Source of the DNA: Candolleomyces eurysporus
Lineage: Eukaryota; Basidiomycota; Agaricomycetes; Agaricales; Psathyrellaceae
Assembly (NCBI GenBank): GCA_027579435.1
Contig: JANBPK010000749.1
Location: 171,223-235,222, forward strand
Length of the DNA stretch: 64,000 bases
Reading direction: 5' to 3'
Of this stretch, positions 11,449-24,021 are shown one piece after another; positions within the stretch are counted from its first letter, which is position 1, and each line of letters begins with the position of its first letter. The notes under the pieces were generated by a model. The model saw nothing but the letters and a program-made list of their open reading frames with translations. It searched no databases and had not been told where the DNA came from. The position numbers were made by a program, and so were the translations under genes.

Positions 11449-12965
11449 CAAGAGCTACGCGCAGACCAACGCAGTTCGCTTGCCAGGGATGATGCTTCCT
11501 GCCATTACGGGGACGCTGCACCCATGGTGAGGTGAATAGGCTCGTTCGACGCAAGCGCACCGGCCAAGATTCAACCGTAAAATTAAGTGGCGAGAATATC
11601 GGCAGCGCCGATCACCAAATACAACATCGTTTTTGGAAATGAAATCTATTCACAAACTCGATTGCAGTTGGCAGCCCTAAGTAATACAGAGTACAGATGT
11701 CGGATGATTGAACGAGCGAACCAGAAACAGAGAAAGCAAGAAGGCGTCATAGTAGAGACATTAGCTACGTAGAAGGTTCGTCACGGGTNAAAAAAAGATA
11801 ATGGAAATGAGGAAGAGATGAGAGAGATCGTCATAAGTTCCAAGATAAGGAAAGGAAAGACGTGTGTGCAAAGGAAGGAGCTTGAAGGAAGATAATATTG
11901 CTCGACAACTCCAACACTTCTCAACGGGTCAACGCTGAGACACTATAGGTGAATGAAGAACGTGAAGCGGCAGATAGCTACTCAAACACTAAATGAAAGA
12001 TAGTAGAAAGCAGGAGATGAGGTAACAGATGGATGGTATATGCCGTTAAACGATGTCGTCGTATGACATGAGGAAAATGAAATGAAAGGGGTGGCAGCAA
12101 GGAGGTAGGAAGACGGGGTTAGAACGAGAGAGGTTTTGAGAAGAGTGAAAGCACCAGGTAAAAAGTGGACATCGGAAATTGGTCGTGGGATGGGCGCTGG
12201 CGAGGGTGGAGATCTAGGGAGAGGCACAACATATCGACGGCGACGGTAGGCTGGAAACGAGGGCGGTTGGTTCCTGGGCTGGTTGCGTTGGCACAAGCGA
12301 GGCGAGGTAGGGCTAGCCGAGAGACCAGCCGCACGAAGGAGAGCGAGGCGCTCATTTCTGAATTCCTGTCATGGGATTGATGTCATACGACTTCCAGGCC
12401 TTCCCCTCCAACCCGACAACTGGCGCCTATCCGACCCCAAGGGAACTGCGCCGAGCGAGCAGAACGGAGCTCCACTGCAATGCACGGAAATGAACATCGA
12501 CGCACGCAGGGACACTTCGCGTTGACACGACAGGTCAAGGCTCCGTCCTCAAAGGGGCGCCCTGACAGAATACAGGACAAGCTCCGACTCCGTCAGACCG
12601 GTTCGGGGGTGATCCGTTTATCCCACATATGTAAAAGGCAGGCGGCCACAGAAGCAGTGGATTATGCGATGGCCATGGGAAGAAGGGGGGAAAGGGTGGG
12701 TGGGATAAATTGCCGAACATCCATTTCAATCACCACAAGGGGGTGAGCCCAATTGGCAATTTTCGCTCTGAAAATGGGAAAGAGTGGGGGTAGATAGGAG
12801 AAGGACCCTCGCTGAAGATATGCTGAGTTGGGAAAACCCAGATGGGAAAGCGGATATGAAGTCGTGCACAGTAGGCAACAGTATTAGTGGAGTGGAGGGG
12901 CGCAGATTGGGGAGGGAGGGGGGAGGAGAGAAAAGATCNGGGCAGCGCCACTCCACTGCTCATTG
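11449..12965. other. Intergenic, purine-rich
   Basis: 11790-12200 is strongly A/G-biased on the + strand. N's at 11789 and 12939 abut A and G runs. No domain-like open frame found; a possible 3' UTR of the G-alpha gene lies at the right end. Confidence 0.4.
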
Positions 12966-15472
12966 TCAGAGCAGCTTGGATTGTTTTAGGTGTTGACGAA
13001 TGACCATGTCTCGCACTGTAGGCAATGGTAAGCATGATTTGGTATACCGGACCAAGAAAAAATGACACGAACCGCTGGCGATGATCCCAGCTGTAGTCGC
13101 TGCATCCGTGACGCTCGTACAGAAGACATAAAACTTGCGAGGGTTCGGCGAATATTCCCTATGAATTGCGCTGAACTTCCCTCGAAGGTCTAGATCCAAT
13201 AAATTAGCATCCATCACAGGGCCAACACAGAGAAGACGACGCCACTCACATTTGCTCACGGTGTCGAGGGTGTTTTCTCGGTCACCGTAGCTTCGGACAT
13301 ATTTCTGCAATCTGTACTCAAAGAGAATGGGCACCCACAAGTTAGCTCGAAGAACATCAAAACAAAGATAGATAAGAAAAAAGACGCACCGAACTCCCGC
13401 CTTGAGCTTCTTTTCTAAAATATCGCACTTGTTCAGGAAAAGCACGAGGTCAACATTGGCGAGAAGCTTATTTGAGCAGACTGCCTTCCACAGTAGCACA
13501 GAGTCCTCCTACCAGGCAGTCAGCGATAAGATATCGGATCAGAAGGGCACTAGAGCCACTTACCAAGCGATTGACGGTCTTATCCTCAGTCAAGACCTGG
13601 TCAAAAGCGGATATTGGTGCAAGGAAGATAATGGCATCGACATCGTCGAAGAACGGTGCCCAGGTCGCTAGAGCGGAAAGAAAGGTGATTTTAGATGAGA
13701 TCTATCATGAAGCCAGGATGGTACTCACGTCTCTATTCGATTATGATATCCCAGAATGAAAAGGGACACATCAGCAACGAAAATTGGGGTGGATGAGGGA
13801 AAGATGGAGTTTGGAGGCACAAATAGTGGTGGGAAACGTGGATGGCGGAAAACCTACCTGACTCCGACTGCCCCCTACGTCCACGATGCGCCATTCTGTA
13901 CCGCTGTCTCTGCCAGCGGAAACCTCCATCTCGAATTTATATTCCGCTACGCCCACGGTCTTTAACCGTGCTTTGAGAACATCATCTGCAGTAGACACGT
14001 CAGCCGCTAATACTAGTCACAAATGAAAATANTTTTTTTCACCGTCTGAAGGCATGAACTTCTGAGATGTTACGCGTTCGAGATCATCCAAGAAACTAAA
14101 GACCAATGGCGTCAACGGGATTTCCAAACGGTTGCGGAAGACGGAGAGTACGTACAATCCGGATCCTTCTTCCAGCTTGATCTTCTTGCGTTTGAGGGTC
14201 TCCTTAACCACCGGGTCCTGCCATAGTTGGACCATCTCCATCCTTAGCAGATTCAACACTTCTTGAGGTTCGTCCTGGGTCTCAAGGCCGGCGTTGCCTG
14301 CACTCATCGGACGACCGCTGAAGCCAGTTCCAGTGCCCTCGCTCCCACTAAACCCAGGGTAGCTTACACGAGCCCTCGACAAGGCCCCCTTCCACCCTGG
14401 TCCAGGACGAACGAAAATCTCTTGGCTTCGGTATGACAACGACCCTTGTTGAGGATTGGAAACGTTGGCGTTGCCTGGCGCCGCAAGCTGTGTCGGCTCC
14501 TCTTCGTTGGGAGGCACAAGCTTAGCGATCAACATCTGTTCGATGTGCTTGAGCGGCTGCAACCGGTGCTTGAGCGACTCGAGGTGCGGATACGTGGCGA
14601 CAACCGACGTGCTCGAGTTGTAGAACGACTTTGGACTGCCATAGTGGAAGTCCGAGTCCGAGTCGTTGTCTGTTCCGGGATTCGAATGGTCGCGATAGTG
14701 ACTGGGGCGCGGTTGTCGGGAGCTAGAGGCGTAGTTGCTGGAGAAATTGGAGGCTTGACGGTGTCGCGCATGCGGGGAGGACTGATGATTGTGACGCTGC
14801 ACCGCGCGCGGGGGTGAACCAAAATTGAGCTCAGGGTCGCTATCGGCAACTTCCACCGGACTGTGGCTCCCGCTACCACGCCCGTTGTTGTAGTAGAACT
14901 CAGAGCCGGGGAGCGGAGGCGGCGGCTGGTTGGGCAAAGGGGGACGCGATATACTCCGTGCCCGAGACTTGGGCGAAGAATACGGGGAGCTGGATGGCGA
15001 TAACGGAGACTCCAGAGCCTCGAGAATGATTCGTATCGAACGAACGACGTTCAGCTGGATCACGGCCCGCCACAATATCCTTTCCTCTCGAAAAGCAGTG
15101 GGGGTATACAGCCGTTGGAATTCTGGGTCAGATGCTCAGTAAACGTTGATAATTGCGGGGTTCCACACGTAAAACTCACGTCTGAGGGTGGTGGATTTTC
15201 CTGGAGCATAGCTGTAAGCTCGCGAGTGCCGTTTCGGAGCTTTCAGACTCACCAGACTCGCTTTGACCCAGCAATAAGAGCCTGACAATACGTTTCTTCC
15301 TCCGTGCCTGTCGCTCCGCCTTGATACTGGCATCGATCTCCAGGCTTATACGCTTCGCCTCAGCCTCCCTCTCTAGTCTTATCTGGCGTTGTTCAGGAGT
15401 CTCGTCTGGCGGCGGCCTGAGCACTTCATCGAGGGGGTCGTCGCTGGGTTTCTGGCCCGCAGGAACGGGCAT
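12966..15472 (-). CDS. Heterotrimeric G-protein alpha subunit, expanded basidiomycete type
   Basis: Model complement(join(12966..13015,13073..13189,13250..13311,13390..13508,13564..13667,13729..13732,13858..13985,14043..15122,15180..15200,15253..15472)), 634 residues against about 355 for ordinary G-alpha. The P-loop GQSESGKST is at 69-77, G3 DVGGSRSQ at 476-483, followed by R484, G4 NKCD at 545-548, and G5 TSVTDAA near 604. A Ser/Pro/Asn-rich insertion of roughly 230 residues sits in the helical domain (about 125-360). The start MPVPAG lacks Gly2, so N-myristoylation is not expected. The C-terminus is QSKLL, with no -4 Cys, so ADP-ribosylation by pertussis-type enzymes is not expected. A 4-nt exon (AGAC, 13729-13732) is needed to give SQR-P and keep WAPFFDD in frame. 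An upstream in-frame ATG at 15541 is an alternative start. Confidence 0.9.
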
Positions 15473-18400
15473 TTTGGCAAGGGATATGGTGGAGGGGGAG
15501 AAGGAAGGGGGAAGAGAGCAAGTGGAATTCAGGCACAGCACATTTGAGCGTTACTGAACTTGTAGTGACCTTCGAAGAATCAAAACCCAAACTGACTCTC
15601 AATAACCTTCATTGTAGACTTGCCCATTTTGGCCCACTTCACTGCCAAAACAACAGCATTTGCGCGAATCGCTCCATTTCGGGACAGAACCGGCTCGAAC
15701 CGGTCCAAACGGCTTGCCGTTTTCAGCTTTTGGTATGATACTACCGGACAGGGAAGGAACAACAAGCTCTCGGTGTTTATCGTCGTTCCCAGGCACCGAG
15801 GAACGATCACCATGCCTTTCCGCCGGTCCTCCCGTCCAGCACCCCCATTATCAGTTCATCCAAAAGAGTAGCAGGCCGTCCTGCAGGTGCACCCCGACTG
15901 CATCGAGTCCTCTTCTTCACCTCACTCGCCTGGATATCGTGCTCATGAGGATCGTGTCAGAAGGACCAGAGTCATCGTGTTGTCCACGAGGAGCATTACC
16001 AGATTGGTATCTGACGCACAGGCGTGGACTTACGATACTCGACAAATTGTATGGCATTGAAAAATCCCGATGCACCGCTCATTGTGCGTCCAGATAACTG
16101 GTCTCATCTGGTACTAGGAGACAGGTGCTTTCGCATCAGGGAAGCGCATGAAACCCTTGTCCCATCTCAGTTCAATTGACAAGGTATTCAAAGAATGCGA
16201 TGCTCGCAGTAACTGCCCTCCACGAAGGCCAAGCCTCTACTGCGGGAAATACATACACTATGCCAGGAGGCAGAAAATGTGAAGAACTCTGTTATCTCTA
16301 TCTTGCCGGTGGCTAAATTTGAGCGGACCCTTGGCAGCCACAAAGCCAGAGTACAAAGCTTTGTACAAGGCGACAAGAGACCACTGCAGCCTTCTCAGAC
16401 GTCCTTGGCTGCAGAAAATCTCCTCGTCCTACATATCGGAATGGAAAGCTTCATGCTTCAAGGCTAAGCACCCTGAAACTCAGCGGCCATGAGATTTGGA
16501 TATCAACCTGCATCATCATTGTCAAGGGCTCGAGCAGGCGGTCAAAACGTTTCAACGATCTTGCGAGATAAATACAAATTGACATCCTGGAATCTAGATA
16601 TACTGACACTTGACCAACCGACTTTTTGCCAACAAACAGATGGACGATCACCGGTGCTATGTTTTACAGATTACTCCTTGACCCTGTCCTTCACCGGATA
16701 ATATATGACAGACCGACTCGGAGCGAGTGGTGCGGCCCAAACGGCGAGCCATTCAGGACAGCACTTTTAGAAGACATTTCCAGACCAGGACTTTCATCTT
16801 TCATGAGAAGAGAAGTATGAGCAAAGCTGATAAGCGGCAAGAGAGAGAAGATATTCAATGTCACAGGATCAAGTTCCATCCGTATGAATTCACAGTACTC
16901 TCTGTAATCCGCCGATGGCTCCAACCCTAAAAATACATCTATTTACAGCAACTGCAACAAACTTTGCGACAATCAGGGCAAATGACTGTTCTAGGCCAGT
17001 GTGATTTGGGACCTGCTATACATATCCTTCAGCCAGAAACTGATTACAACAGCGCCAGTGCTACTCATCCCCGGTTTCTACAAAACCCGAGTCAACGTAA
17101 TCGGCTGTCGCCTTGTGCTGTTCCTCAGCTTCTAGCACGACGGCGGCCCACACAGGTGCTACCCACAAGCTCAGGGGCCGGTAGACAGAAGACGTTTACC
17201 CCACTCACCCCACCGGAGATTCCAATTCCCTTTTGCCCTTTCCCATTTGCTAGTGTTCCGCACTTTGAACGCCTCTGAATTCTGCCACAGGCACACAAAG
17301 CGTACAGCCACATCTTGCTACCTATCCGATGATGACGCGAAGCTTGACTTGAGAATTCAGGAACACGGCACGAATCCGAATCCATCCTCCCCTTCTCTCT
17401 CACCCGAGGGTGCCGCTGGGTGGGACCAAAGATATGTACGTTGTTACTGTCATAATTTGCAGGGTCGCAAGTGAGAGTGTAACGAGAATATGGGGCGTGT
17501 ATCAAAACGAATGATATGATCTCGAGTTAATTCTTGATGGGATGGCCTAAGCCTCGGACAAGATAGCTGAGGAATCATGATTGTGTTCCGTATTTCTGGA
17601 GGGCTGGGGACTTGCCTGTCCACACAGACGAGCCAAGCCGCGATTCGAAACAGCCGTGGAGAATAACCGCAAATTTTTTGGGCAAGATTTGACTGAATTT
17701 GACGGAATTTGAAGCTGGAAGACGGGAGAGTCGTCAGTCCGTCCAGCCGACGGGTGCATCCGATGTTTGTACGCATCTATCAGGTCGTTCTAATTAATCC
17801 ACCGTCGTACGACCTTCTCACTCCGACTCTTGCTCCCGACTTCCGACCGCTTTTTTAATTTATGTCACCTTGAACATGCACAAGTCCGACCACATCTGCA
17901 TCGGTGATTTGCAATCCATCAGCCGAGGGTGCATGCCGAGCAAGCGGCATGAGCGCCACAAAAATCGGCGTTCTCGGCTCAGAGCGGTATTCAAAAGAGC
18001 GCCCGGCACGAGGACGGAGATGTCGAAATGGCGATGCTCGATCGAAGTTCAGTCCAGGCTGATGCTCCATTCAGTTCAAACTCGTTGGCAAGCAGTTCAG
18101 GCACAATGTGCCCCTCCTCGTTGTCATCTGCCATGATGCCTGCCTATTCCAGCCTGCCTCATTACTGCCTCTAGGAGCTATAGCGTTTTTTTTGTACTAA
18201 GACATATTGAGCCTCGAGGTAAGCTTTTTGAGCCTAGGCGAGACTGGCGAAGTGTGAGTAATTGGCGAGTGTATATCTGCCCTTGATAGATGAGTCTGTT
18301 GCATCAGTGACTGGCAGACAGCTGGCACGGACACCCACTGGCGACGACGGACTAGGCCCAGGCCCTGGTGCCACTGCGATTGAGGCAGGTCATGGGGTCG

Positions 18401-19299
18401 ATCGCCGCTTCATACACTACCATACTCGTACACATTCACTACCACTTTTGTAGACGCTAACTTGATCGGCTAGATAACGAACGCCGCCATTCTGCTTGTT
18501 CGCTGCTAGGGAGCGGTGTGGTCGTTTGTCGCCACAGCACACGCTCGTCGCATGTCTCATAAACGTATGAATATACTCCTTGGAGGCTCCTTGGTAACGA
18601 CTGACATTCCAAGGCGCTGTATCCGTATGATACATACATACATATAAACTCGTTATTCGCTTGAACCACGGAACGGATGGAGACTAGACTTAAACGAGTC
18701 TCCAGGGTGCCGGTTCAAAGGTGTGGTAGGTAGAAATGAAAACTGTTGTAGTGCGTCTAGGTTTTGTTACTGAAAGTAACACCTTTCGCCACGGCCTTTG
18801 GCCACATTTCCACAGCCTCCTTCACGGTAGCAACTGATTCGAACCCAGGTGGAACTGGGAGAGACGAAATGGGTGGCACCGCCTCCTTCTCCCCTGTTTG
18901 AAATTTGTTGCATTATTGCGTCGTGAACCCGTTGCAACCTCCTCTTACCCATCGGGCAGGCGACACCGATGCAGCAACATATTTATCTGAATTAACGGGC
19001 GGGTGTGGCTGCCGGCCCCCGTTCATAGCGACTGACTGAATGAACAAGGGAAGAATTGAATGTATCGCAAAAGCCGTTTCAATGTCAAACAGGCAGGTAT
19101 GACGAAACCTGAAGGATAGCGGTCGAGGGGGTACTAGTATCAATACAGTTTGGTTTGCCCGTTACGTTCCTTGGGTATCCACAAAAAACAAACAGTGCAT
19201 ACATGGCACATATTGAAACATTGACCCTGCACAGTCAATCCGTGGACGGACATGTATCACAATCTCCGACATGTCGGGGTACCATGTGTTTACCAAGAT
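15473..19299. other. Long intergenic stretch, no supported gene
   Basis: Open frames are short and overlapping on both strands. A 42-codon stretch at about 16060-16185 (MALKNPDAPLIVRPDNW...) is faintly BTB-domain-like but isolated. GATTCGAACCCAGG at 18836 looks like a tRNA T-arm on the minus strand, but the rest of a tRNA is absent. A TTTTTTTT tract is at about 18186. Confidence 0.4.
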
Positions 19300-19710
19300 T
19301 CAAATGACTGACCCTACGTAGGCGACTCCCAACCACCGGTAGCAAAATGGAGGACTTCCGGGGTGCCAGTGTCCGATGTACATCACCCAACCCCGAACCC
19401 AATTTCCGAGGAAGGCGGGCTCAACGTCATTCAAAAGACGCTCGTTAGAAAGACAGAGTGATAAGATGACGATGGGTATGATATACGTGTACGTAGCAAT
19501 TGCCACCACGAACTGGAACCAGAAGCGTTTACGGTTTTTCGAGTGAATTGAGGTGGGTCCTGCCGTAATGCGGTCCCGCACTGACAATTCGTGCTGACGC
19601 AGCACGGGGCCCTGATTTGCGTCTTGCGTGCTCAAAAAGATGTGCAATGCGCCGATACAAAAGGAGTTGAACCGGGTTCGTTCAGATGGGGCTTGATAAC
19701 GGGTATGCAC
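19300..19710 (-). CDS. Hypothetical membrane-associated open frame
   Basis: A 136-codon frame with one hydrophobic segment (FVVAIATYTYIIPIVILSL, about residues 70-88) and an aromatic-rich end (NWVRGWVMYIGHW). No family recognised. It lies 3' of GPI3 on the same strand and could be a terminal exon of an unrecognised gene, or chance. Confidence 0.25.
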   Translation of the reverse strand: MHTRYQAPSERTRFNSFCIGALHIFLSTQDANQGPVLRQHELSVRDRITAGPTSIHSKNRKRFWFQFVVAIATYTYIIPIVILSLCLSNERLLNDVEPAFLGNWVRGWVMYIGHWHPGSPPFCYRWLGVAYVGSVI

Positions 19711-19862
19711 ACGACGACTGATACTGATTTAAGTCGTGTGTAAGCGCCCATCGCGTTTCCAAACATAAGGAGCATGAAGCGATTACATCGGCGTGGTCTT
19801 TCTTGAAGTGCCTGAGTGTGGATACCTCATGGCGAGGGAACCTTGTGTTCTTCCAAAGCCTA

Positions 19863-22019
19863 TTACGGACGGTGATAAGTCTCAGCCAAAGTGCCATAAG
19901 GGCCAAACGAGAAGATCAGCCGTACCTGGCGGAATACGTTATCATCCCAGGTGCTTTCCACATAATCCAACTCGTCTCGTGGAAGCCACCACTCCAGGAA
20001 CATGAAGAACATGCAATCCACGATAAGTATGATCGTCCAAATCGGCCCGGCAAATCTCCCGAGGCCCATCGTCCTAATGGCAAAAAGCAAATTCAAAGAA
20101 AGAAAAGAAGAAGAAAAGTACATCAGTAAGGCTGACTAGCTTTCGGCGGAGATGACAAAATGAACCAGTGCGGAAAGCTTAAACAAGAAAGAGAAAAGAG
20201 AAAAAAATTCGGAAAAAAACTACCCACCTCTGAATCCGTTCCATTAAATCCATCTGACGGGACTTCATGACAGTGTCGTAAACCCTCTCAGTCCTCTCCG
20301 CAACCTGGTCCCAATGGTAAAAGGTTTTTATGCGCTCATGCGCCTCAAAAGGATCATGATTCCCCGCGGAAACAATTTCAACAGCTTCCGATATGGCTCG
20401 GACGACATCTGTACAGCGAGGCAGCGTTAGCGAAGGGGCTAGATGAATCACAGGGACGGCGAAGGAGCGAAGGTTTGGACACGAGTGCATTTGTAGAAAA
20501 GTCAAATGGAAAACAGGAAGTGGGAAACAATACGTACCATCTTCGTCCGGTTCCGCGAAACTTATCATATCTTCTGGAAGAATTTCCGGTACTCCACCTA
20601 CACGCGTGGACACAACGTACAGCCCTGCGCACGCTGCTTCCAGCATTGCGATCCCGAAGGACTCGGTAAGCGAGGTGTTCATGAAAATGGTGCCTCTTGA
20701 TAAGACGGAACAGACGTCGTTGGATTTAACTGCACCCAAGAGTTCGATGCGGTCTTGAAGTCGGTGCTTTTCGCGCATTTGGAGGAGGTCGATTAGCTTG
20801 GGGCCGTCGNCCCCCCACAACGAACTTGACGTTGGGAAAGCGAGCGCAAATCCGAGGGGCAGTCGCTACGAGGAGGTCGATACCTTTACGATATGCTAAG
20901 CGAGAGATCACGACAATGGTTACTGCGATCTTGTCAGCACGGCGTAGGATGCTTCGTGAGGTATTTACTGCGTACCAGTGTCGGACGGGGGTGGAGGGCA
21001 AGGTTTGAATCTCTCTGCTTCCAGGGAGTTTGGTATCACATAGACGTTATTCCTCATGCATAGCTTCGTTGGATCCTCGTTGTCCTGGTCGAAGAGTTCC
21101 GCACGGAGGACCGTATTTTCACGTCTAAGGCTTGTTAGCTAATGAATGCGATTGGAACAGCAACTTCACCTACCCGGTGTGAGAAACGCAAATAACTGCG
21201 TCGACGTTTCGCAAGTTACCAACGAGCAGCTTATTTGTTAAGATACTCGCCGCATCGTCAAAGCCGAATAAACTATGGTCGGTGAACACCGTACGAATTC
21301 CCATCAAATGGGAGTGCAGAATCCCTTCGTGTCCAATCGATGACAGGCTGGCGTGGGCGTGAATGAGATGGATTTGTTCTCGAAGGAGAATTGTTCGGAG
21401 GTAGGGCAAGGAAGTGAAGAAATTAGGGAGCGTCGCCGACGATGCTATGGGAATGAACGGGATGTAGTACACTTTCAGAGACGGGAGTAGCCAACGGATC
21501 CCAACTCGGCCTTTTGGGTGACCATGGGTGATTACTATAACCTACAGTCCCAGTCAATTGGCGTTCGTGCCGACGGAGAGAAACGCTAACTTTGTGGCCT
21601 CGTTTAATGAGGTTTGCACTCAGTGTGAATATATGATTCTCGACTCCACCAACCGCAGGGTGAAAGAAGTCTGAAATCATACTATGCAGAGTTCAATAAC
21701 GGGGTGGTTCAGCAAGTGGGTTGACAACGCACGCGATTGAAAGCCTCTCAGTGTCCGAGGCGCTTTTCACGAGACCAGTCTTTCGTGCATCTTCATCGGC
21801 GTATGCAGCTGTCGAAAGCTCTCTTGGAAGTGATGTCGTCGTTGCCCAACGATCCTGGGAGGATTTGCCTAGGTCACGGTTTGTAGGTGAGGTTGGTAGC
21901 CCCTTTATTTCTCGGAATGTTTCTGCGTCTGACTTGGTATCAGGTTCTGCAGATTCATCCCCATGAGAGAGGGTGCTAGGTCCAGGTTTGTCGCCGTGCT
22001 GAACGTGTTCCTGCAACAT
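19863..22019 (-). CDS. GPI3: GPI-GlcNAc transferase catalytic subunit (PIG-A/GPI3)
   Basis: Model complement(join(19863..20073,20228..20408,20538..20922,20976..21124,21174..21541,21591..21681,21733..22019)), 556 residues once the N at 20810 is discounted. A GT4 glycosyltransferase, it transfers GlcNAc from UDP-GlcNAc to phosphatidylinositol, the first step of GPI-anchor synthesis at the ER. The N-terminal domain begins [15 protein letters not shown] and has [13 protein letters not shown]. The C-terminal domain has [21 protein letters not shown], and the donor-binding [15 protein letters not shown] with GVPEILP. A C-terminal membrane anchor ([19 protein letters not shown]) follows. The N at 20810, beside six C's, breaks the GGDGP codons; dropping it restores the frame exactly. 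A 95-residue N-terminal extension is unusual. The last exon may read through a GTACGG donor, so the end at 19863 is tentative. Shares a 317-bp divergent upstream region with RPT6. Confidence 0.9.
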
Positions 22020-22336
22020 GTTCCGCTCCTGCCAACTCTGACAGTCCCAGGCCCCAAAGTAACGCGTATATGATCTTGTCCCTATAGACCACTAGCCCTG
22101 CGCTATATTCCGTTCGTGATCGACATTTGAAGGTGTCGTTGAGGTGATGGTGTGGACGAGAAACGGTAGATGCACCGTGACTGTGGGCCGCTCGCCCCGC
22201 TGTCAAGCGCCCTCCCAAAAATGGTAGTTGGATCCCATCAGCAGCGCGTGTGGCTGCACGTGCAGGGGTCGACGCGTAACTCATTTCGGTCCATATTCCA
22301 GTCTCAAGTTTCTACCAAGTTTCAGCTCTTTCTACG

Positions 22337-23883
22337 ATGCCAGTCGCAACACGAACACCTACAGCGCCTGGAGGCCTTAAATCTTATTATCAGGCCAAGA
22401 TTGAGGCTGCTGAGATTCTGATTAACCAGAAAACTCAGAATCTTCGCCGGTTGGAGGCCCAACGGAATGCGTTGAACGCTCGAGGTATGTCGTACTGCGA
22501 TTTACAAGAGAAAACAAGGATTAATGGTGTGTATATAGTGCGACTGCTCAGGGAAGAGCTACAGCTTTTGCATGAGCCAGGCAGCTATGTCGGTGAAGTT
22601 ATTAAAGTGATGGGCAAGAACAAGGTTCTTGTCAAGGTCCAACCGGAAGGAAAATACAGTTCGTACATATAAAACCCTGCTTTCCTCTGCCATTCGCTAA
22701 ATAAAGGAATCTTACAGTCGTCGATATCGACTCGGAAATCGATATTACCGCCCTCAAACCCTCCCTCCGCATCGCCCTCCGTTCAGATTCATACACAATC
22801 CACAAGATTCTTCCCAACAAAGTCGACCCACTTGTCTCTCTAATGATGGTCGAAAAGGTCCCCGACAGTACCTACGAAATGGTCGGCGGTCTCGACAAAC
22901 AAATCAAAGAGATCAAGGAAGTTATCGAACTGCCGGTGAAACACCCAGAACTCTTTGAAGCCCTCGGCATCGCCCAACCCAAGGGTGTTCTGCTCTACGG
23001 TCCTCCTGGAACCGGAAAGACGCTCCTCGCACGAGCTGTCGCGCACCACACCGATTGCAAGTTTATCCGTGTTAGTGGAAGCGAGCTGGTCCAGAAGTAT
23101 ATTGGTGAGGGTAGCCGAATGGTTCGCGAGCTTTTCGTCATGGCTCGCGAGCACGCACCCAGTATCATCTTCATGGACGAAATCGACTCCATTGGTAGCT
23201 CGAGAGGTGAAAGCGGAAGTGGTGGCGGAGACTCTGAGGTGCAGCGAACGATGCTGGAGTTGCTCAACCAGTTGGATGGTTTCGAGCCTTCGAAGAATAT
23301 CAAGGTTATCATGGCCACTAACCGAATTGGTATGCCGGCTTTTGACCCTCCTGCACAAACATCTCTAACTGACCCTCCTCAGATATCCTCGATTCTGCTC
23401 TCCTCCGACCCGGTCGAATTGACAGGAAAATCGAATTCCCTCCCCCGGGTCCCGAGGCCCGTGTAGCTATTCTCCGTATCCACTCAAGAAAGGTTTGTAA
23501 CCCATTTTTCGGCTTTAATCTCCCACTCACCTTTTCCCTTTAAGATGTCGCTCCAGAGAGGAATCAACCTTCGTGCATTGGCAGAAAAGATGGGCCAATG
23601 CTCCGGTGCCGAAGTCCGTGGTATTTGCACAGAAGCCGGTACGTCCTTTCATTGTTCCCCATTTCTCAGATAATCCGTATCCCTCAATCTGCTACCACCA
23701 GGCATGTACGCTCTGCGAGAACGTCGGCAACACGTAACACAAGAAGATTTCGAGTTCGCCGTCGCCAAGGTAAGGTTATTGTTCCCTGAGCTAAACCTCA
23801 ATCTGACGGTCCATCTTCCTTGCACACAGGTCTTGAAGAAGAACCAAGACAGCAATACGTCCGTCAACAAGCTCTTCTCATAG
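22337..23883 (+). CDS. RPT6: 26S proteasome regulatory ATPase Rpt6 (PSMC5/SUG1)
   Basis: Model join(22337..22484,22539..22658,22718..23329,23383..23492,23545..23638,23702..23769,23830..23883), 401 residues, the usual family length. The N-terminal coiled coil (residues about 20-70) and an OB-like segment lead into the AAA+ domain. Walker A GPPGTGKT lies near residue 185, Walker B IIFMDEID near 238, and the sensor MATNRID and arginine-finger [10 protein letters not shown] region is split by an intron. It is one of six ATPases that unfold ubiquitinated substrates and open the 20S gate. The C-terminus is NKLFS. The run [15 protein letters not shown] and the [13 protein letters not shown] helix place it as Rpt6 rather than Rpt1-5. 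Its 3' end is 138 bp from the convergent ARMT1-like gene. Confidence 0.95.
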
Positions 23884-24021
23884 ACTCGCGGCGTCGACTC
23901 TTTGTATTCTACACATGTTCCATTTCTAATCCAGCATCTTTTTATCAACACGGTTAAATTCGCGGTTGCTCTACCGTCACTGAGGCATCGATTCTACTGC
24001 TTCTTCCCCGCCTATTCTACT

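Noticed and set aside
14446..14817. Open + frame opposite the G-alpha insertion
   Set aside because: Antisense of a low-complexity region, no independent support.
18830..18860. Minus-strand GGGTTCGAATC, tRNA T-arm-like
   Set aside because: T stem does not pair over five bases and no anticodon arm is found.
21721..21966. Open + frame opposite the GPI3 first exon
   Set aside because: Antisense shadow; the minus-strand reading joins in frame to the PIG-A core.
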